NCBI GenBank assembly: GCA_029876055.1
Contig: CM056875.1
Span: 682,001-746,000, forward strand
Direction: 5' to 3'
Origin: Madurella fahalii
Lineage: Eukaryota; Ascomycota; Sordariomycetes; Sordariales
Length of the DNA: 64,000 bases
Below the pieces are notes generated by a model that saw only the letters and a list, made by a program, of their open reading frames with translations, was not told the origin of the DNA and ran no database searches. The translations under genes and the position numbers were made by a program. Below are positions 53,111 to 64,000 of the stretch, piece by piece; the stretch's first letter is position 1, and each line of letters opens with the position of its first letter.

Positions 53111-56100
53111 CCTGCTGCTGCTCCTCCTGCTTCTTGACCTCCTCCGCCTCCTTGATGAACTCCTTCAACATCTCGTCAATCTCCTCCTGTGTCGGCATCT
53201 TGCCGTCCGCCCCGGGCCTCAGCTTGACCGTCTGCGCGGGCTTGGCCGGCTTGGTGCTGCTCGACGCCTTCCCGGCCTTGGTCGTCTTGGACTTCTTGTC
53301 CTTGTCGGAACCGCCCTTCCTCTTCTCAAAGTTGCGCACCGCCTTCATGGCCAGGTCCATGCCCGCCTTGTCCAGCTTCTCCCGCTTCTCGGTCAAGTCC
53401 TTGACCAGCAGTACCGGGTCGTCCGTGGCCGAGAGCTTCTCCTGCTGCGGGAGCTTCTCCTCGAGCCAGGCCGAGATGGAATCGTAGAGGGACTCGCTCT
53501 CCTTGAGATCCTCGAGGGTGTAGAGCGGCGGGACGGGGCCGCGCTGCTTCTCGAGTTCGTCCATCACGTTGGAGGCGGCGGCTGAGGCGGTGGCGTCGTC
53601 GTCCTCGAGGCCGTCGAAATCACCTGAGGAGGCTGACGCGGAAGCGGTAGTGGTGGAGGAGGAGGAGGAGGAGGAGGATTCGCTGTCCGTGGACGAGGGC
53701 GAGGCTGAGGCGGCCGATTGATACGCCTCGTACTCGGCAATCTTCTTCTTGATGTCGGTGATGAACTCCTTAGTGCTACTGAGCGCATCTTGGAGGCCCT
53801 TGAGCAGCTCGGGCCGCTTGGCCGCCTCCTCGATTCTCTTTTGGACTGGCGTGACGATGCTCTGAAGCTCCTTGAGGCGGTTCTTGAGCACCTCCTTTGT
53901 CGCGTCCGCGCCATCCTCGTATAGCCAATCGCTGATCTCGCTGTTCTTCTTCTCTAGGGTTGCCCGCTCCTCGGCGGTGGACGCGCCGATGAACTCGTCG
54001 TTCTCGATGAGGTCGCGGACCTTGTAGGTGAAGCTCTCGAGCTGATTCAGCGCCTCTTCTCTTTGTCTCCGCGTACGGTCCGACGCTTCAAAAGCCTTGA
54101 GGCGGTCCTTGATGGTGGATAGATCTGTCTTTGACAGCTGAGGGATGCCCGACTTCTCCAGGGTGAACTTGATTGGGATGACTACGAGTTCCTTCTTCTT
54201 GGTAGCGGGCTTGGCCTCGGCGGATTCGGATGCCTCGGCAGCGGAGGATGCGGAGCTCGAGCTGGAGGCCGAAGAGGTGGAAGTTAGGCTCTCGGCGGTC
54301 TCGGAGGACGACGAGGACCCAGCCTCTTCAGCTGTCTCGGACTCGCCTGTAAGTGGCTGTTGCTCTTTCTTCCCAAAGCCGAACAGGTTCTTAACCCCGT
54401 CGACGAAGCCCTCCTTCTCCTGCACCTCAGCCTCACACTCCACAGTGACCTTGGTCACCTCGACCTCCCCATTTTCAGGTGCGAGACGGACGCCGACCCT
54501 GAGACGCATATCGGCCTTGTCGCACTTGTGCTTCTCAGCAAGCTCGGCAACGGAGGCGGTCAGGTTCTTGGTGGTGAGAATCTTGGTCCCAGCCTCGGCC
54601 TCGCCAGAGTCGGACGTAGGCACGGGAACCAATTGGTAGAAATCGACCGAGAAATCCTCCCGGTTCGTAAATGTTACCTCCTTAGCGGGCGCTCCCAGGT
54701 GCGACGCGGCAGTCCAGAGGCGCTGGTGCTTGGGTTTGCCGTCATCCGTCTTCCACTTCATGCCTGCGGGATACCCAGCGCCCTCATACACACGAATCTC
54801 CTTGACACGGAAGCTGGGGCTGAGCTCGGCCGCCCTGAAGCCTGCACCAAAAACGGCGGCCTCGTCCGAGTTGACGTTGGTGCGGATCTTGTCGGCGTTG
54901 CCGACGACCTTTTCGAGCTCCCTCTGGACAAACGGAGTGCGCGTGGCACCACCGTGGAGAATCACCGAGTCAAGGTCCTTGGTCTCAAGGCCGGAGGCGG
55001 TGAGGGCGTTCTGAATGGCCACACCTACCCGCTCAGCGTGAACGGCCGCCATCTCCTCGAAATGAGCACGGGTAACCTTATACCTGAAGTCGATGTCATC
55101 GTAGAGCCCCTCAAAGCTGGCCTGAGTGTTCTGGTTGGCGCTGAGGATGTGCCTCACTCTTTCCGCTTCCTTGGTCAGCTGGGCAATGGTGCGGCCGTGG
55201 GCCTTGACGCTCTCGACGGTGACGGACGCCTGCTGGGCCTTTGGCGACGCGACGAACTGCTCGACCATGTCGTCCACGATGAGGTAGTTGAGCGCGTCAC
55301 CGCCAAGGGTGCGGTCCCAGCCGCTGCCGAGAACCTGGACCTCCTGGACCGTCTTGTTGAACTTGCCTACGTCCTTGACAGTCCGGCTCTGGAACTTGAG
55401 CACGGTGGCCTTGGTGTAGCCAGCGCCCATATCGAAGATCATGTGGTGCTCCGGCTTGCCTCCCTCGTTGACGTTGGGAAACTGCCTGCTCGTCGCGTAG
55501 TGCAGCCCCACCGCCAGCCCGTCGCTAATCAGGCCGAGGACCTTGAATCCGGCAAGCTCAGCCGCCACCTCGGTAGCGCGCTTCTCCTCGATAGTGTAGA
55601 ACGGCGGGACGGTAAGGACGGTAGAGCGGACGGCGAATCCTGGGCCGGCGAGCGCCTCGGCGTTGGCCCGAATGCTCTGCAATTCCATGGCCAATAGCTC
55701 CTCCACCATCCACGCCTCCTCTTCGGGCGTGAAGGCGCCGGCGCTCTTGAACGCGGCGGTCCCCCGCAGCTTGTGTGTCTCTAATTGCAGCGCCGGGTGG
55801 CGCTTCGCATATTCCCTCACTTCGGCGTAGTCGGTGGGGAGGCCCAGGAGGGGCTTGAGGTTCGGGTAGACGTCGCCGGGGAAGCGCGGGGCCAGGGCCA
55901 TGGCGTCGGAGCCGTATGCCCGCTCGGGGTAAGAGCCTTTCTTGGGGCCATTGGGTGAGGGCTTGAAGGCGACGGCCGAAGTCTCTTTTCGCCTCGAGTC
56001 TTTTGTCAGGACAATTTCGAGAGGGATGCCCGGCTTCACCAGCGCCGCCTTGATGTACTCAGTCCCCAGGTCGATGCCCAGGACGGCCGAGACGGCGAAG

Positions 56101-56168
56101 ACATGGGCTGAGAACAGGAATATTGCACTGAGTAATAGGGACAACGGCGATAATGTTGTCCGCGCCAT
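53046..56168 (-). CDS. LHS1: ER Hsp110/GRP170-type chaperone LHS1
   Basis: A single exon, 1040 residues. Residues 1-28 are a signal peptide (LLLSAIFLFSAHVFAVSA). The Hsp70 ATPase starts at once (VLGIDLGTEYIKAALVKPG) and shows IFDMGAGYTKATVLKF and VILHGGATRTPFVQ; total length and the acidic Ser/Ala-rich insertions (about 620-665 and 840-885) fit Lhs1/GRP170 rather than BiP. The C-terminal domain is helical and Lys/Glu-rich, with a polyglutamine run near the end. The last residues, KRDEL, are an ER-retrieval signal. Lhs1 is the nucleotide exchange factor for BiP/Kar2 and helps translocation and folding in the ER lumen. Intronless, with the ATG at the signal peptide. Confidence 0.93.
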
Positions 56169-57114
56169 GGTGGGCGAAGCGCAGTGTGTGTAGCGGCAAC
56201 TGGCCTAGTCGGTAGGTGTGTCTCGAGAGGGCCGAAGGTTCAGTGGTAAGTCCCCCGCTAGTTGCCTCTGCAACTTTGGAACCAGGCTGGCAGAGAGGGA
56301 ACGCTTGCTATCCAAGGGGAGTGGAACAGACAAGAAAAAGAAGTGTTGCTCGAGATGAAGATCAGCCATCCAGAATGTGCAGGATTATGATCTGGCCTCT
56401 ACTGGCAGACCGTGTTGGTATGGCGGTTCTGCGGCGGGTGCGGCTTGAAACGCCTCTTTTTCTAGCAAGCTGTTCACTGCAAAAAGGACAACTGGTGCAA
56501 ATGGTACCAACCCCTGCCAATTGATGCCACTCGCCAAGACTTGACCAAGGCCCGGCCAATCATTTGGCGGGCAGCTCTGGGGACACAGAAACATTGGCTG
56601 CACTGCTCCAGTGCCGGGACAAGATCGGCTGGGCTTGGGCCGCCAATTACCTAATCGCCAAGTCAAATCTTGGACAACCACCCATTCAGGAGGTTCAAGA
56701 GGGTTTGCTGTATCTGAGCTTGATTCCTACGATTTTCATTCAGGCTGTTCAACATGCTGCTATTCCCATAACGTTGTGTGAAGCCCCCCGTCACGAGCTA
56801 ATAGCTTTCCTCTAATCGGATTTGTATATCCCAGCTTGCAAGGTCATGGATGGAGCGTTTGGTCGAGAGTAGATAGTGTGCCGCGCTGGGCGCTGGTGTA
56901 TTTCCTACCAGTAGTCGGTGTAGTGACGAGTGCTTCATGAACACTGATTAAAGTTCCCTTGGCGAGGTGGTGCGGCGGTTGGCGGTCATGCGATGAAGTG
57001 AGCTACAGGGTTAACGTCATGCTCGGAACGCCATAGCTCTTTATCTGAGGGAGAGAGGCTCCTTCAAGAATCTTTATTTTCCTAGTTCAGCCTTATGCCC
57101 TCCTCTGTTTGCAG
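56169..57114. other. Intergenic: LHS1 promoter and DBP6 3' end
   Basis: About 0.95 kb, no gene supported. A plus-strand ORF of 102 codons beginning 56216 lacks features. No unfolded-protein response element could be named with confidence. Confidence 0.4.
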
Positions 57115-59610
57115 CTACTTCCTCCCCTCCCCCGCAGCCTCCCTCGCCAGTCTCCCCAAAGCTTCCTCATACTCCCTCACTCTCTCGTCCCCAAACTCAC
57201 CATCTCCCAACGCCACCCTCTCCACCTTGCCCTCCCGGACAATGCTCGTAACAGCCCCCTTCCCTTCCCCGGCAAAATCCCGCCAGAACCTCCTCGCCTC
57301 GGAGTGTTCCACAAGCGTCCAAGCACACCCCTTCCTCCCGGCGCGCGCCGTCCTCCCCACGCGATGGACATATGACGTCTCGCTGATGGGCAGGTCATAG
57401 TTGATGACGTGTTCTAGATTCAGCAGGTCGATGCCGCGCGACACCAGGTCGGACGCGACGAGGATGCGCAGCTTGCCCTGGGCGAATGCGCGCAAGGTGC
57501 GCGTGCGGCGGGAGGTCTTGGTCGAGGACGTGAGGGTGCCGATTAGGGGGGCGAAAGATGGGCTTAGCAGCGCGAGGAGGCGCGAGAGGCGGAGGGCGGC
57601 TTCGTTGGATTTAGTGAAGATTAGGACCGTCGTAGAGAGCGTGGCGGTTTTTGTGGTCTTGATGGGAGGCGTTTTGGTTGGGGGCGTGGGCGAGATCGAA
57701 TCTGGATCTGAATCTGAATCTGTATCCGAATCCGAGTCCGAGTTTGAGTCTGCATCGGATGCTGAAGAATGATTATCAGACTCAGAGTCAGACGGGGAAG
57801 ACTCTGACTCGCTTGTTTCGGAAGCCATGGAGATGTCTTCTCCAGAAGTCTCCTGATTGATGGCAACGAGGTGCTTGCTATTGAGCAGATCGACCAGGTA
57901 GAGTGGCTTGTGGCTGGGCTCCCGGACCTTGATGGCGTACTCCTTAAGAAGGCTTGGTAGACTTTGCTCGCCAGCCTTTGTCCCCTCGACAACAACCAGC
58001 TTCGGTCTGGATAGCTTGAGGCCATTCAAGAGACTCAAGTCTCGAGTCATTGTCGCGCTGAGAATGACTTTGCGAACTCCACTCTTGTTGGATCCCGGGA
58101 AATCGCGGACACCTGGCTTCGCGATGCTTAGCTTTTCCGTTACGGTATCTAGCCATTGTTGGAAGTCTTGGGCAAGCAGCTTGTCGGCTTCGTCGACAAC
58201 TAGCCAGCGAACATATTCGAGGGTGAATCCCGACGTCTTGTTGATATGTTCTACTAGCCGGCCGGGGGTGCAAATGAGAATGTCGACCTTGGAGGTGTGG
58301 GCAATGACATGAGAGGGGAGCGGTTCAGAGCCCTCAAAGTCTAAGTCATCCTCTTCGTCGCCCGAGTCCTCGAGGTTGACGAGCTGATTATGCTTTTGCA
58401 TATCCTTGTCATAACCGTCGGGATCATATCGTTGCTCCTCTGCCATAATAGCTGCCTGCTCCTCCTTAAATACCCTGTTGCCCATGGCTGTGCCGATCTT
58501 GACCCTTTTTCCTCCGCCGACGGCGAAGGCGGCAGCGCAGGCCTCGCACGCGAGCTGCACTTGCTGGACGAGGTCTCTTGTCGGCAGCACGATGAGCGCC
58601 CGTAACCTGGTGATGCGGCTTTTGCTGATGTCGTGTACCATCGGAAGCACGTATGACAGTGTCTTTCCGGACCCGGTCGGAGCGGCGACAACCACATCGC
58701 CTTGCCGGTCCGCCGAAGGCAAAAGCAGAGGAAGCACGGCGGTTTGCACAGCAAATGCGTCTTCGAACCCCCTCGACCCCAGAATCTTGGCTGACTCCGG
58801 GGCGATTCCCAAATCGGTGAACGCCCGTCTCGTGCTGGAAGTGACACGGGTCGGAGACGCAAGCCAACTAGGTAGAGTTTCGTATGTCAACTTAGACTCA
58901 TCGAATATGACTGGCTCCGGCTGAGGTATCGGCTCAAGCCCGTGTTCCACCTCAGGCTCGGCCGTCTCCTCGGCCGCCTCCGCCTTGTCCGGCCCATCGG
59001 TATCGGAAGCCTTCGCCTGGAGCGCCTTCTCAACCTTTTCAAAAACCGACTTATGCCTCTTCCGGATATCATCTACATCCCCATCGGGATTGGCTTTTAG
59101 GTCATCGTCATTAAGCTTCTTCTTTTTCTTCTTTTCCCGTTTCGGTTTCGGTGTCGGTTTCGCGTCAGCGGCATTCCACGAGTCCGCCGCAGATGGCTCT
59201 GGCTCTGGCTCTAGGTCTCTTTGCTCAACAGGCAAATCTGTCGCGCTTCCTTCGGTTGGCAGGATTTGTTTGTTCTCGTCTCTCTTGCGCTTCTTCAGCT
59301 TTGGCTCCTTTACATCGGCTGTTGCCCCACGCTCCCCGCCGGGCTCGTCCTTGGTCTTCTTCGACTTTGATTTCTTGGGTTTCTTGGTTTCTGTTGTTTC
59401 TATTGTTTCTGCGAGTTCATCGTCTCGCGTCCGCTTGCCATTGATGCTGCCGGCCGGGGGAGCGTCTGCATCGTCAAAGACAATCCGCCGCGGCTGCGGG
59501 GGGGTTGTCTGCCTGGGCTCTTGTCCCTGCGCTGGGAGGTAGCGAGAGTACGGCGTCGAAGTTGAAGCCGAGGGCGCCGGCTTACCCGGAGGGATGTACC
59601 GATTATACAT
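57115..59610 (-). CDS. DBP6: DEAD-box RNA helicase DBP6 (60S ribosome biogenesis)
   Basis: A single exon, 831 residues. The N-terminal 240 residues are Lys/Glu/Asp-rich with basic runs (KPKREKKKKKKLND), fitting nucleolar targeting. Helicase motifs appear in order: FAVQTAVLPLLL (Q-like), I APTGSGKT, Ia PTRDLVQQV, II VVDEADKLL, III SAT, then lobe 2 with VLIFTKSNEAA, ILVASDLVSRGIDL and VI HRVGRTARAG. An Asp/Ser-rich insertion (residues about 600-640) separates the two RecA lobes. Dbp6/DDX51 acts with Npa1 in early 60S pre-ribosome assembly. The DDX51-like insertion with acidic segment between Ia and Ib (EDSGDEEDDLDFEG) also fits. It shares a 323-bp divergent promoter with GPI3. Confidence 0.9.
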   Translation of the reverse strand: MYNRYIPPGKPAPSASTSTPYSRYLPAQGQEPRQTTPPQPRRIVFDDADAPPAGSINGKRTRDDELAETIETTETKKPKKSKSKKTKDEPGGERGATADVKEPKLKKRKRDENKQILPTEGSATDLPVEQRDLEPEPEPSAADSWNAADAKPTPKPKREKKKKKKLNDDDLKANPDGDVDDIRKRHKSVFEKVEKALQAKASDTDGPDKAEAAEETAEPEVEHGLEPIPQPEPVIFDESKLTYETLPSWLASPTRVTSSTRRAFTDLGIAPESAKILGSRGFEDAFAVQTAVLPLLLPSADRQGDVVVAAPTGSGKTLSYVLPMVHDISKSRITRLRALIVLPTRDLVQQVQLACEACAAAFAVGGGKRVKIGTAMGNRVFKEEQAAIMAEEQRYDPDGYDKDMQKHNQLVNLEDSGDEEDDLDFEGSEPLPSHVIAHTSKVDILICTPGRLVEHINKTSGFTLEYVRWLVVDEADKLLAQDFQQWLDTVTEKLSIAKPGVRDFPGSNKSGVRKVILSATMTRDLSLLNGLKLSRPKLVVVEGTKAGEQSLPSLLKEYAIKVREPSHKPLYLVDLLNSKHLVAINQETSGEDISMASETSESESSPSDSESDNHSSASDADSNSDSDSDTDSDSDPDSISPTPPTKTPPIKTTKTATLSTTVLIFTKSNEAALRLSRLLALLSPSFAPLIGTLTSSTKTSRRTRTLRAFAQGKLRILVASDLVSRGIDLLNLEHVINYDLPISETSYVHRVGRTARAGRKGCAWTLVEHSEARRFWRDFAGEGKGAVTSIVREGKVERVALGDGEFGDERVREYEEALGRLAREAAGEGRK

Positions 59611-59933
59611 TGCTGCGGCTCAATGACCGCGGGTCTCTTCCTTGCGCGGGGATGGGAGCTCGTCTGGTTGTCCATCCATCGCACCAAAAAATTGGCGGAG
59701 TTGGAGGGCAGAAGCTTTCTGCATGACAGGTCTGGGGCCTTTGGGACCCCTGCTTATCGTCCAGGTACCGCAGCTTATCAGCGGCGCAGATCCCCGTCCA
59801 ACAACAGGCGCGTCCCATGTGCCGTTAACGACAACTCGTTCCATCCAAAACGCTCATCCACAGTCTTATGCATCCCCGGGCTGGTTATCGCTGTCTGGGG
59901 AAAAATGCTTCTCCGTGAAGCAGCGCAGCAAAG
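59611..59933. promoter_or_regulatory. Bidirectional promoter DBP6/GPI3
   Basis: 323 bp between two divergent ATGs. No TATA box on either strand; common for housekeeping pairs in fungi. Exact sites cannot be given. Confidence 0.5.
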
Positions 59934-61460
59934 ATGGCGCCACCCACATACAACATCGCCATGGTTAGCGACTTCTTCTTTCCGCAGCCAGGAGGAGTCG
60001 AGAGCCACATCTACCAGCTCTCGTCCAAGCTGAGAGACAGGGGCCACAAGGTCATCATCATAACCCATGCCTATGAGGGCCGCACCGGCGTGCGCTACCT
60101 CACCAATGGACTCAAGGTTTACCATGTGCCCTTTTTGGTCATTTATCGCTCCGCCAGCTTCCCGACCGTGTTCTCTTTCTTCCCAATATTTCGCAACATC
60201 ATCCTGCGAGAACGCATCGATATCGTGCACGGCCATGCAAGCTTGAGCAGCTTATGCCACGAGGCCATCCTCCACGCCAGGACCATGGGCCTGCGGACCG
60301 TTTACACGGACCACTCGCTCTTTGGCTTCGCCGACGCCGCCAGCATCTTTGCTAACAAGCTGCTCAAGTTCAGTCTGAGCGACGTGGACCATGTCATCTG
60401 CGTGAGCCACACATGGTGAGTGTCCGGCCCCTCGTCGGCGGTTGAGCTGTAATTAACGGCTGGCATTAGTAAAGAAAACACGGTTCTTAGAGCATCATTA
60501 GACCCGCTCATGGTTTCAGTCATCCCCAATGCCGTCGTTGCGGAAAACTTCAAACCGCTGTCCCACCCGACAGAACCCGCGGGGAGCTCCTTTGGCCGAC
60601 ACTCGCCACCAGCCCGGCCCTTGGGGCCCCACGACATGATCACCATTGTTGTCATTTCCCGCCTATTCTACAACAAGGGCACCGACCTCCTGACAGCCGC
60701 CATCCCTCGCATCCTCGAGAACCACCCCAACACGCGCTTCATCATTGCCGGCTCCGGTCCCAAGGCCATCGACCTGGAACAAATGATTGAGCAAAACGTC
60801 CTGCAGGACCGCGTCGAGATGCTCGGCCCCATCCGCCACGAGGAGGTCCGCGACGTCATGGTACGCGGACACATCTACCTGCACCCGAGCCTGACCGAGG
60901 CCTTCGGCACCGTCATCGTCGAGGCGGCCAGCTGCGGCCTGTACGTGGTGTCCACCCAGGTCGGCGGCATCCCCGAGGTGCTGCCCTCGCACATGACCGT
61001 GTTCGCCAAGCCCGAGGAGGACGACCTGGTCGCGGCAACGGGCAAGGCAATCGCGGCGCTGCGCGCGAACAAAGTCCGCACCGAGCTGTTCCACGAGCAG
61101 GTCAAGAGCATGTACTCGTGGACTAACGTCGCCATGCGCACTGAGCGGGTGTACAACGGCATCTCGGGCGCCATCAGCGAGGCCGAGTTTTACGGCTACG
61201 ATGCGGCCAACGGTGCGAGCAGCTGGAGCGCGACGCGGGGGAGGTCCGGGGTGCAGAGCTTTGCGCTGATTGATCGACTGAAGCGGTATTATGGCTGCGG
61301 GATCTGGGCGGGGAAGCTGTTTTGCCTCTGCGTTATCGTGGATTATTTGTTGTTCTTGTTTCTGGAGCTGTGGTTCCCTAGGGACAAGATCGATATTTGC
61401 CCGGACTGGCCGAGAAAGAAGCCTGGCGAACGGAAAGAGAGTGGGAGAGATGTGGGGTGA
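59934..61460 (+). CDS. GPI3: GPI3 (PIG-A), N-acetylglucosaminyl-phosphatidylinositol synthase catalytic subunit
   Basis: Join 59934-60415 and 60470-61460, 490 residues. The 54-bp intron (GTGAGT...CATTAG) splits the Cys of CVSHTCKENTV. This is a GT4-family glycosyltransferase: VSDFFFPQPGGVESHIYQL at the N-terminus, HGHASLSSLCHEA, ISRLFYNKGTDLL, and the E-x7-E motif EAFGTVIVE with STQVGGIPEVLP. A C-terminal membrane segment (LFCLCVIVDYLLFLFLELWF) anchors the enzyme to the ER, active side to the cytosol. It transfers GlcNAc from UDP-GlcNAc to phosphatidylinositol, the first step of GPI-anchor synthesis. Compared with the family, residues about 195-215 (EPAGSSFGRHSPPARPLG) form an extra loop. An internal ATG (MVSDFFF) is a possible start. 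Confidence 0.93.
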
Positions 61461-63099
61461 CATTAGTTGTCTCCTTTCGAGGTGAAAGCGCAACCGATGG
61501 AACATTTTTCACAGGAACAGGCTGTCGCCTGTGGAACTAGTCGAATGGGGTCTATGGAGCGTATGGAGGTTAATATCAGAGTTGAGCGCTCCCCGATAGA
61601 GCCGGCGTGCCAGGGGCGGCTGTTGATAGACAAAGGGTCTTTGACTCGATCTACGGTGGTGATTGAGCACCATACCTGTATACACCTTATGACACGCAAC
61701 CCCCCGAATAAAAGGGGTATTGTACAGCATCCCCGGTCCGTCCTCTCTTTTTCCCCGCCAGGTCCTCCTGCCAAATTCAAGCTCTATTTACCCCCCTTAA
61801 CGCCCTCATTAACCCCCTTTTCCCCGCCAACTCGCTGCAGTTCATGCACGACCCTACCTCACCCGCTCTTCCTCCCCCCAGTTACCCTCACCATCGCACC
61901 CCTCATGAGGCAGCCCTCCCAGCCAAGACATGGTGTGCTCTGCAAGACGTATGGAGACACTTTGACAGCACTTCGCCAGGGAAAAGAGCAAGCCTCTGAG
62001 GCGGGAAAGTGTCTAGTGTCTCGACAGGTAATTTCATGAGTTATTCGAGCGACGACTGCAGTATGAGGTCGATGGTTCTCTGCCGTTCTTCCTGCCCGGA
62101 TTTTCGTATGGTGCCCGGGCTGTCGGGTCTGCGGCGTCTCCAGTTTTATTGCCCTGCGATCCGCGAATAAGCTTCGGGTTCTTCAGCATGGTCGATATCG
62201 AGCTCCTGCGAGACGGTGAGGGATAAGGAGGAAGGAAGCCCACGAGACTCCCCGGCCGTACGTTGCACCGGAGTTTCTCCTGTCAATGACATTACACAGC
62301 TGAGCATCTAGATACTGTACCTTAGGGAACAATGCTAGTCGCGCCAAGTCAATTCCTCCAACAGGCCATAAGCGAGTCTGCCTGCAGTAGGATGGGTTGG
62401 TGAGGCCGTTCCCGTCGCCGGTTCAGAGCCCAACATGCATTGCCCCCATCATCCCGCAGCTGAAAATCGCAGTCCGTTGCTGTCAAAAGCAGGAGACAGT
62501 GTCTTGGCGTCCGTGCAATTCGCCTTGTGATCAAAGTTGGGAAGACGGACATCCGGGGAAAGGCAGTTTGTTAGACACAGGAGCAGACCCATCTATTCCG
62601 CCTTGGACTCATATCATTCAGAGACGGCAGAGCGTCGTGGCCCCTTCCTAGTTGCTAGGCCAGAATGACGATAATCGACCTGCCCCTGACCGGGCACTTG
62701 TTAGCTGGCGATGGGAAGTCTCATGAGGAGCAGACTGTGGACCCACAACAGTCACACCAGTTTGAGCTTCGCTTTTTGATTCAGGGCAGGGCATTTATGC
62801 AAGCTCGTCGACTAAGCCCCGTAACGGTCTACGCGTATCGACTCGGGCGGTTGATTTCTGCATTTTGTACACAGTGCGTGGGGGAGATTTTCGGATAAGT
62901 CAATGATCCACGGGAGGTTTGACACTCCGTTATGAACAGATGCAGCTAGCGAGATATGCTGAGGCTATACCGAGCCACGCAGCAATTCCTCAAAGCACTC
63001 AGTGTGCTCCAGTGAGCAGATCTCTTTGTTCGTTTCGCTTTTCACCGTTGACTGGCCGGCCCATAGGTCATGGACCAATGCTGCTGGCACCGCCTCTCT
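61461..63099. other. Intergenic, no supported gene
   Basis: About 1.6 kb. A minus-strand ORF (62034-62243) and a 190-codon plus ORF (61467-62039) show no conserved feature. Pyrimidine-rich stretch at 61750-61880. The density of genes drops here compared with 32.9-61.5 kb. Confidence 0.4.
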
Positions 63100-64000
63100 G
63101 CAGTTGAGGCCGTTCCACTTTTGGGGACGTCCTGAAGCTCAAGGAATTTTTGCTTCCTCGGACCAGTGTGCATCATCCGACCAGGAGAATATGATACTGC
63201 AGCAGAGGCTTAGTGCTCAAGACGCGGAGCACAAGGCAGCCCTCCAGCGGGCGATGCTTTAACACGCTGCCGAAACGGAACTGCAGCGTGCCGGATACGA
63301 ATCCCAGATCCAACAAACACATTGCAAGCCCATGCGGCGGAAATGGAGCAGTTAGCCGTCGACCACGACGAGGAACTAATGCAGCGAGATGCGCAACATC
63401 AACAGGATCTGATAGACTTCCAAGAGAGGATCAAGTCACTGGAGAGCGATTCGGTGGATAACTCGGACGATTTCCGGCCTGCTACGGATGACTCTCTCAA
63501 GTCGAGATAACAGCAACTCAAACTCAACATTGAAACCACCATTTTTCAATCTCGGAGGCGCCACCGTCCCTTCCGAACAGCCCTCTTGATCCGGACAGGT
63601 TCCTTGCGAAGGAAGAGAGGGGCCGAGACGCGCTTCTTACTCCAAAACATTGTGTGGCGCAGGATAAAGGAAGGCTTCATCTCTTCTCCCTTCGGACTCG
63701 GCGCTCTCAGCCCGCGGGATGGCAAAAAGAAACTCCTGGACTGCTACGTCGCGCTTCTGAAACTTCACGGTCCAGAACCATTCACAGGTAGAGCCACTCT
63801 GGAAACGCCTCAATGTGCTGCTGACTACTAAACAAACGCCCGATATCTAGGGCCGATGCACGTGACGGAAGAAGAGAGCGTGGGCGTCTTCCGGACCAAC
63901 AAGGTAGCCAACGGATGGAGGTCGGCCACGTTCCAGTCCATCATAACAGACATCATTCCAAAGAAGGGCAAGGCGGTCGACCCTCTCGGTGGAGACATGC
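63100..64000 (+). pseudogene. Broken coiled-coil gene, runs off the window
   Basis: Protein-like sequence continues through several frames: LQQRLSAQDAEHKAALQRAM (about 63193, then TAA), HAAETELQRAGYESQIQQTH (about 63262), then shifted AAEMEQLAVDHDEELMQRDA (about 63340) to SLKSR-stop, then VWRRIKEGFISSPFGLG (about 63653) and HVTEEESVGVFRTNKVANGW (about 63859), still open at 64000. The first part is a heptad coiled coil. The same downstream segment type with shifted frames suggests decay by indels. I cannot name the family. Introns might explain some breaks, but the stop at 63262 and the shift near 63325 have no splice sites around them. Confidence 0.5.

Noticed and set aside
54360..55697. 445-codon plus-strand ORF
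   Set aside because: Exact antisense of the LHS1 ATPase region; composition is that of a shadow frame and the LHS1 motifs are unmistakable.

Overview
The window reads as nuclear DNA of a filamentous ascomycete, most likely a sordariomycete. Genes have short introns (about 50-160 bp) with GT...AG ends and CTAAC/CTGAC-type branch points. Families are fungal (Zn2Cys6, APSES, HET, NLR-type ankyrin, GPI3, DBP6, LHS1), and dead transposons carry C-to-T/G-to-A changes of the repeat-induced point mutation (RIP) type. I infer this from gene structure and families; the species cannot be named.

Layout. (1) 1-8.4 kb: a degenerate LTR, two small secreted-protein genes (one a two-exon cysteine-rich peptide), a broken unknown conserved gene, a broken HET-domain gene and the ankyrin tail of an NLR-like gene. 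(2) 8.4-19.4 kb: a transposon nest with gypsy-like remnants, a 5.75-kb Copia element on the minus strand, a Fot1/Pogo transposase remnant, a LINE tail, and six solo-LTR copies of three families, five of them with perfect 5-bp target duplications. (3) 19.4-32.9 kb: a HET pseudogene, a stand-alone APSES gene beside a long APSES/C2H2 fusion gene, a HET fragment, a Zn2Cys6 regulator divergent from an aldo-keto reductase, and a small secreted protein. (4) 32.9-61.5 kb: dense housekeeping genes: alkyltransferase-like protein, histidine phosphatase, RBR ubiquitin ligase, coiled-coil protein, Hsp70-like protein, bromodomain protein, small coiled-coil protein, LHS1, DBP6 and GPI3. (5) 61.5-64 kb: sparse sequence with another broken coiled-coil gene running off the end.

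Regions 1-3 look like fast-evolving accessory chromatin rich in self/non-self recognition families (HET, NLR-ankyrin), largely inactivated. Region 4 looks conserved: protein quality control in the ER (LHS1, GPI3), ribosome biogenesis (DBP6), chromatin (bromodomain) and DNA damage handling (alkyltransferase-like). The most notable items are the RBR ligase gene with two alternative exons that each complete RING2, the ten-cysteine secreted peptide, the APSES/C2H2 fusion with its mini-APSES neighbour, a PCNA-box-like tail on a histidine phosphatase, and a dispersed 18-bp palindrome inside a retroelement.
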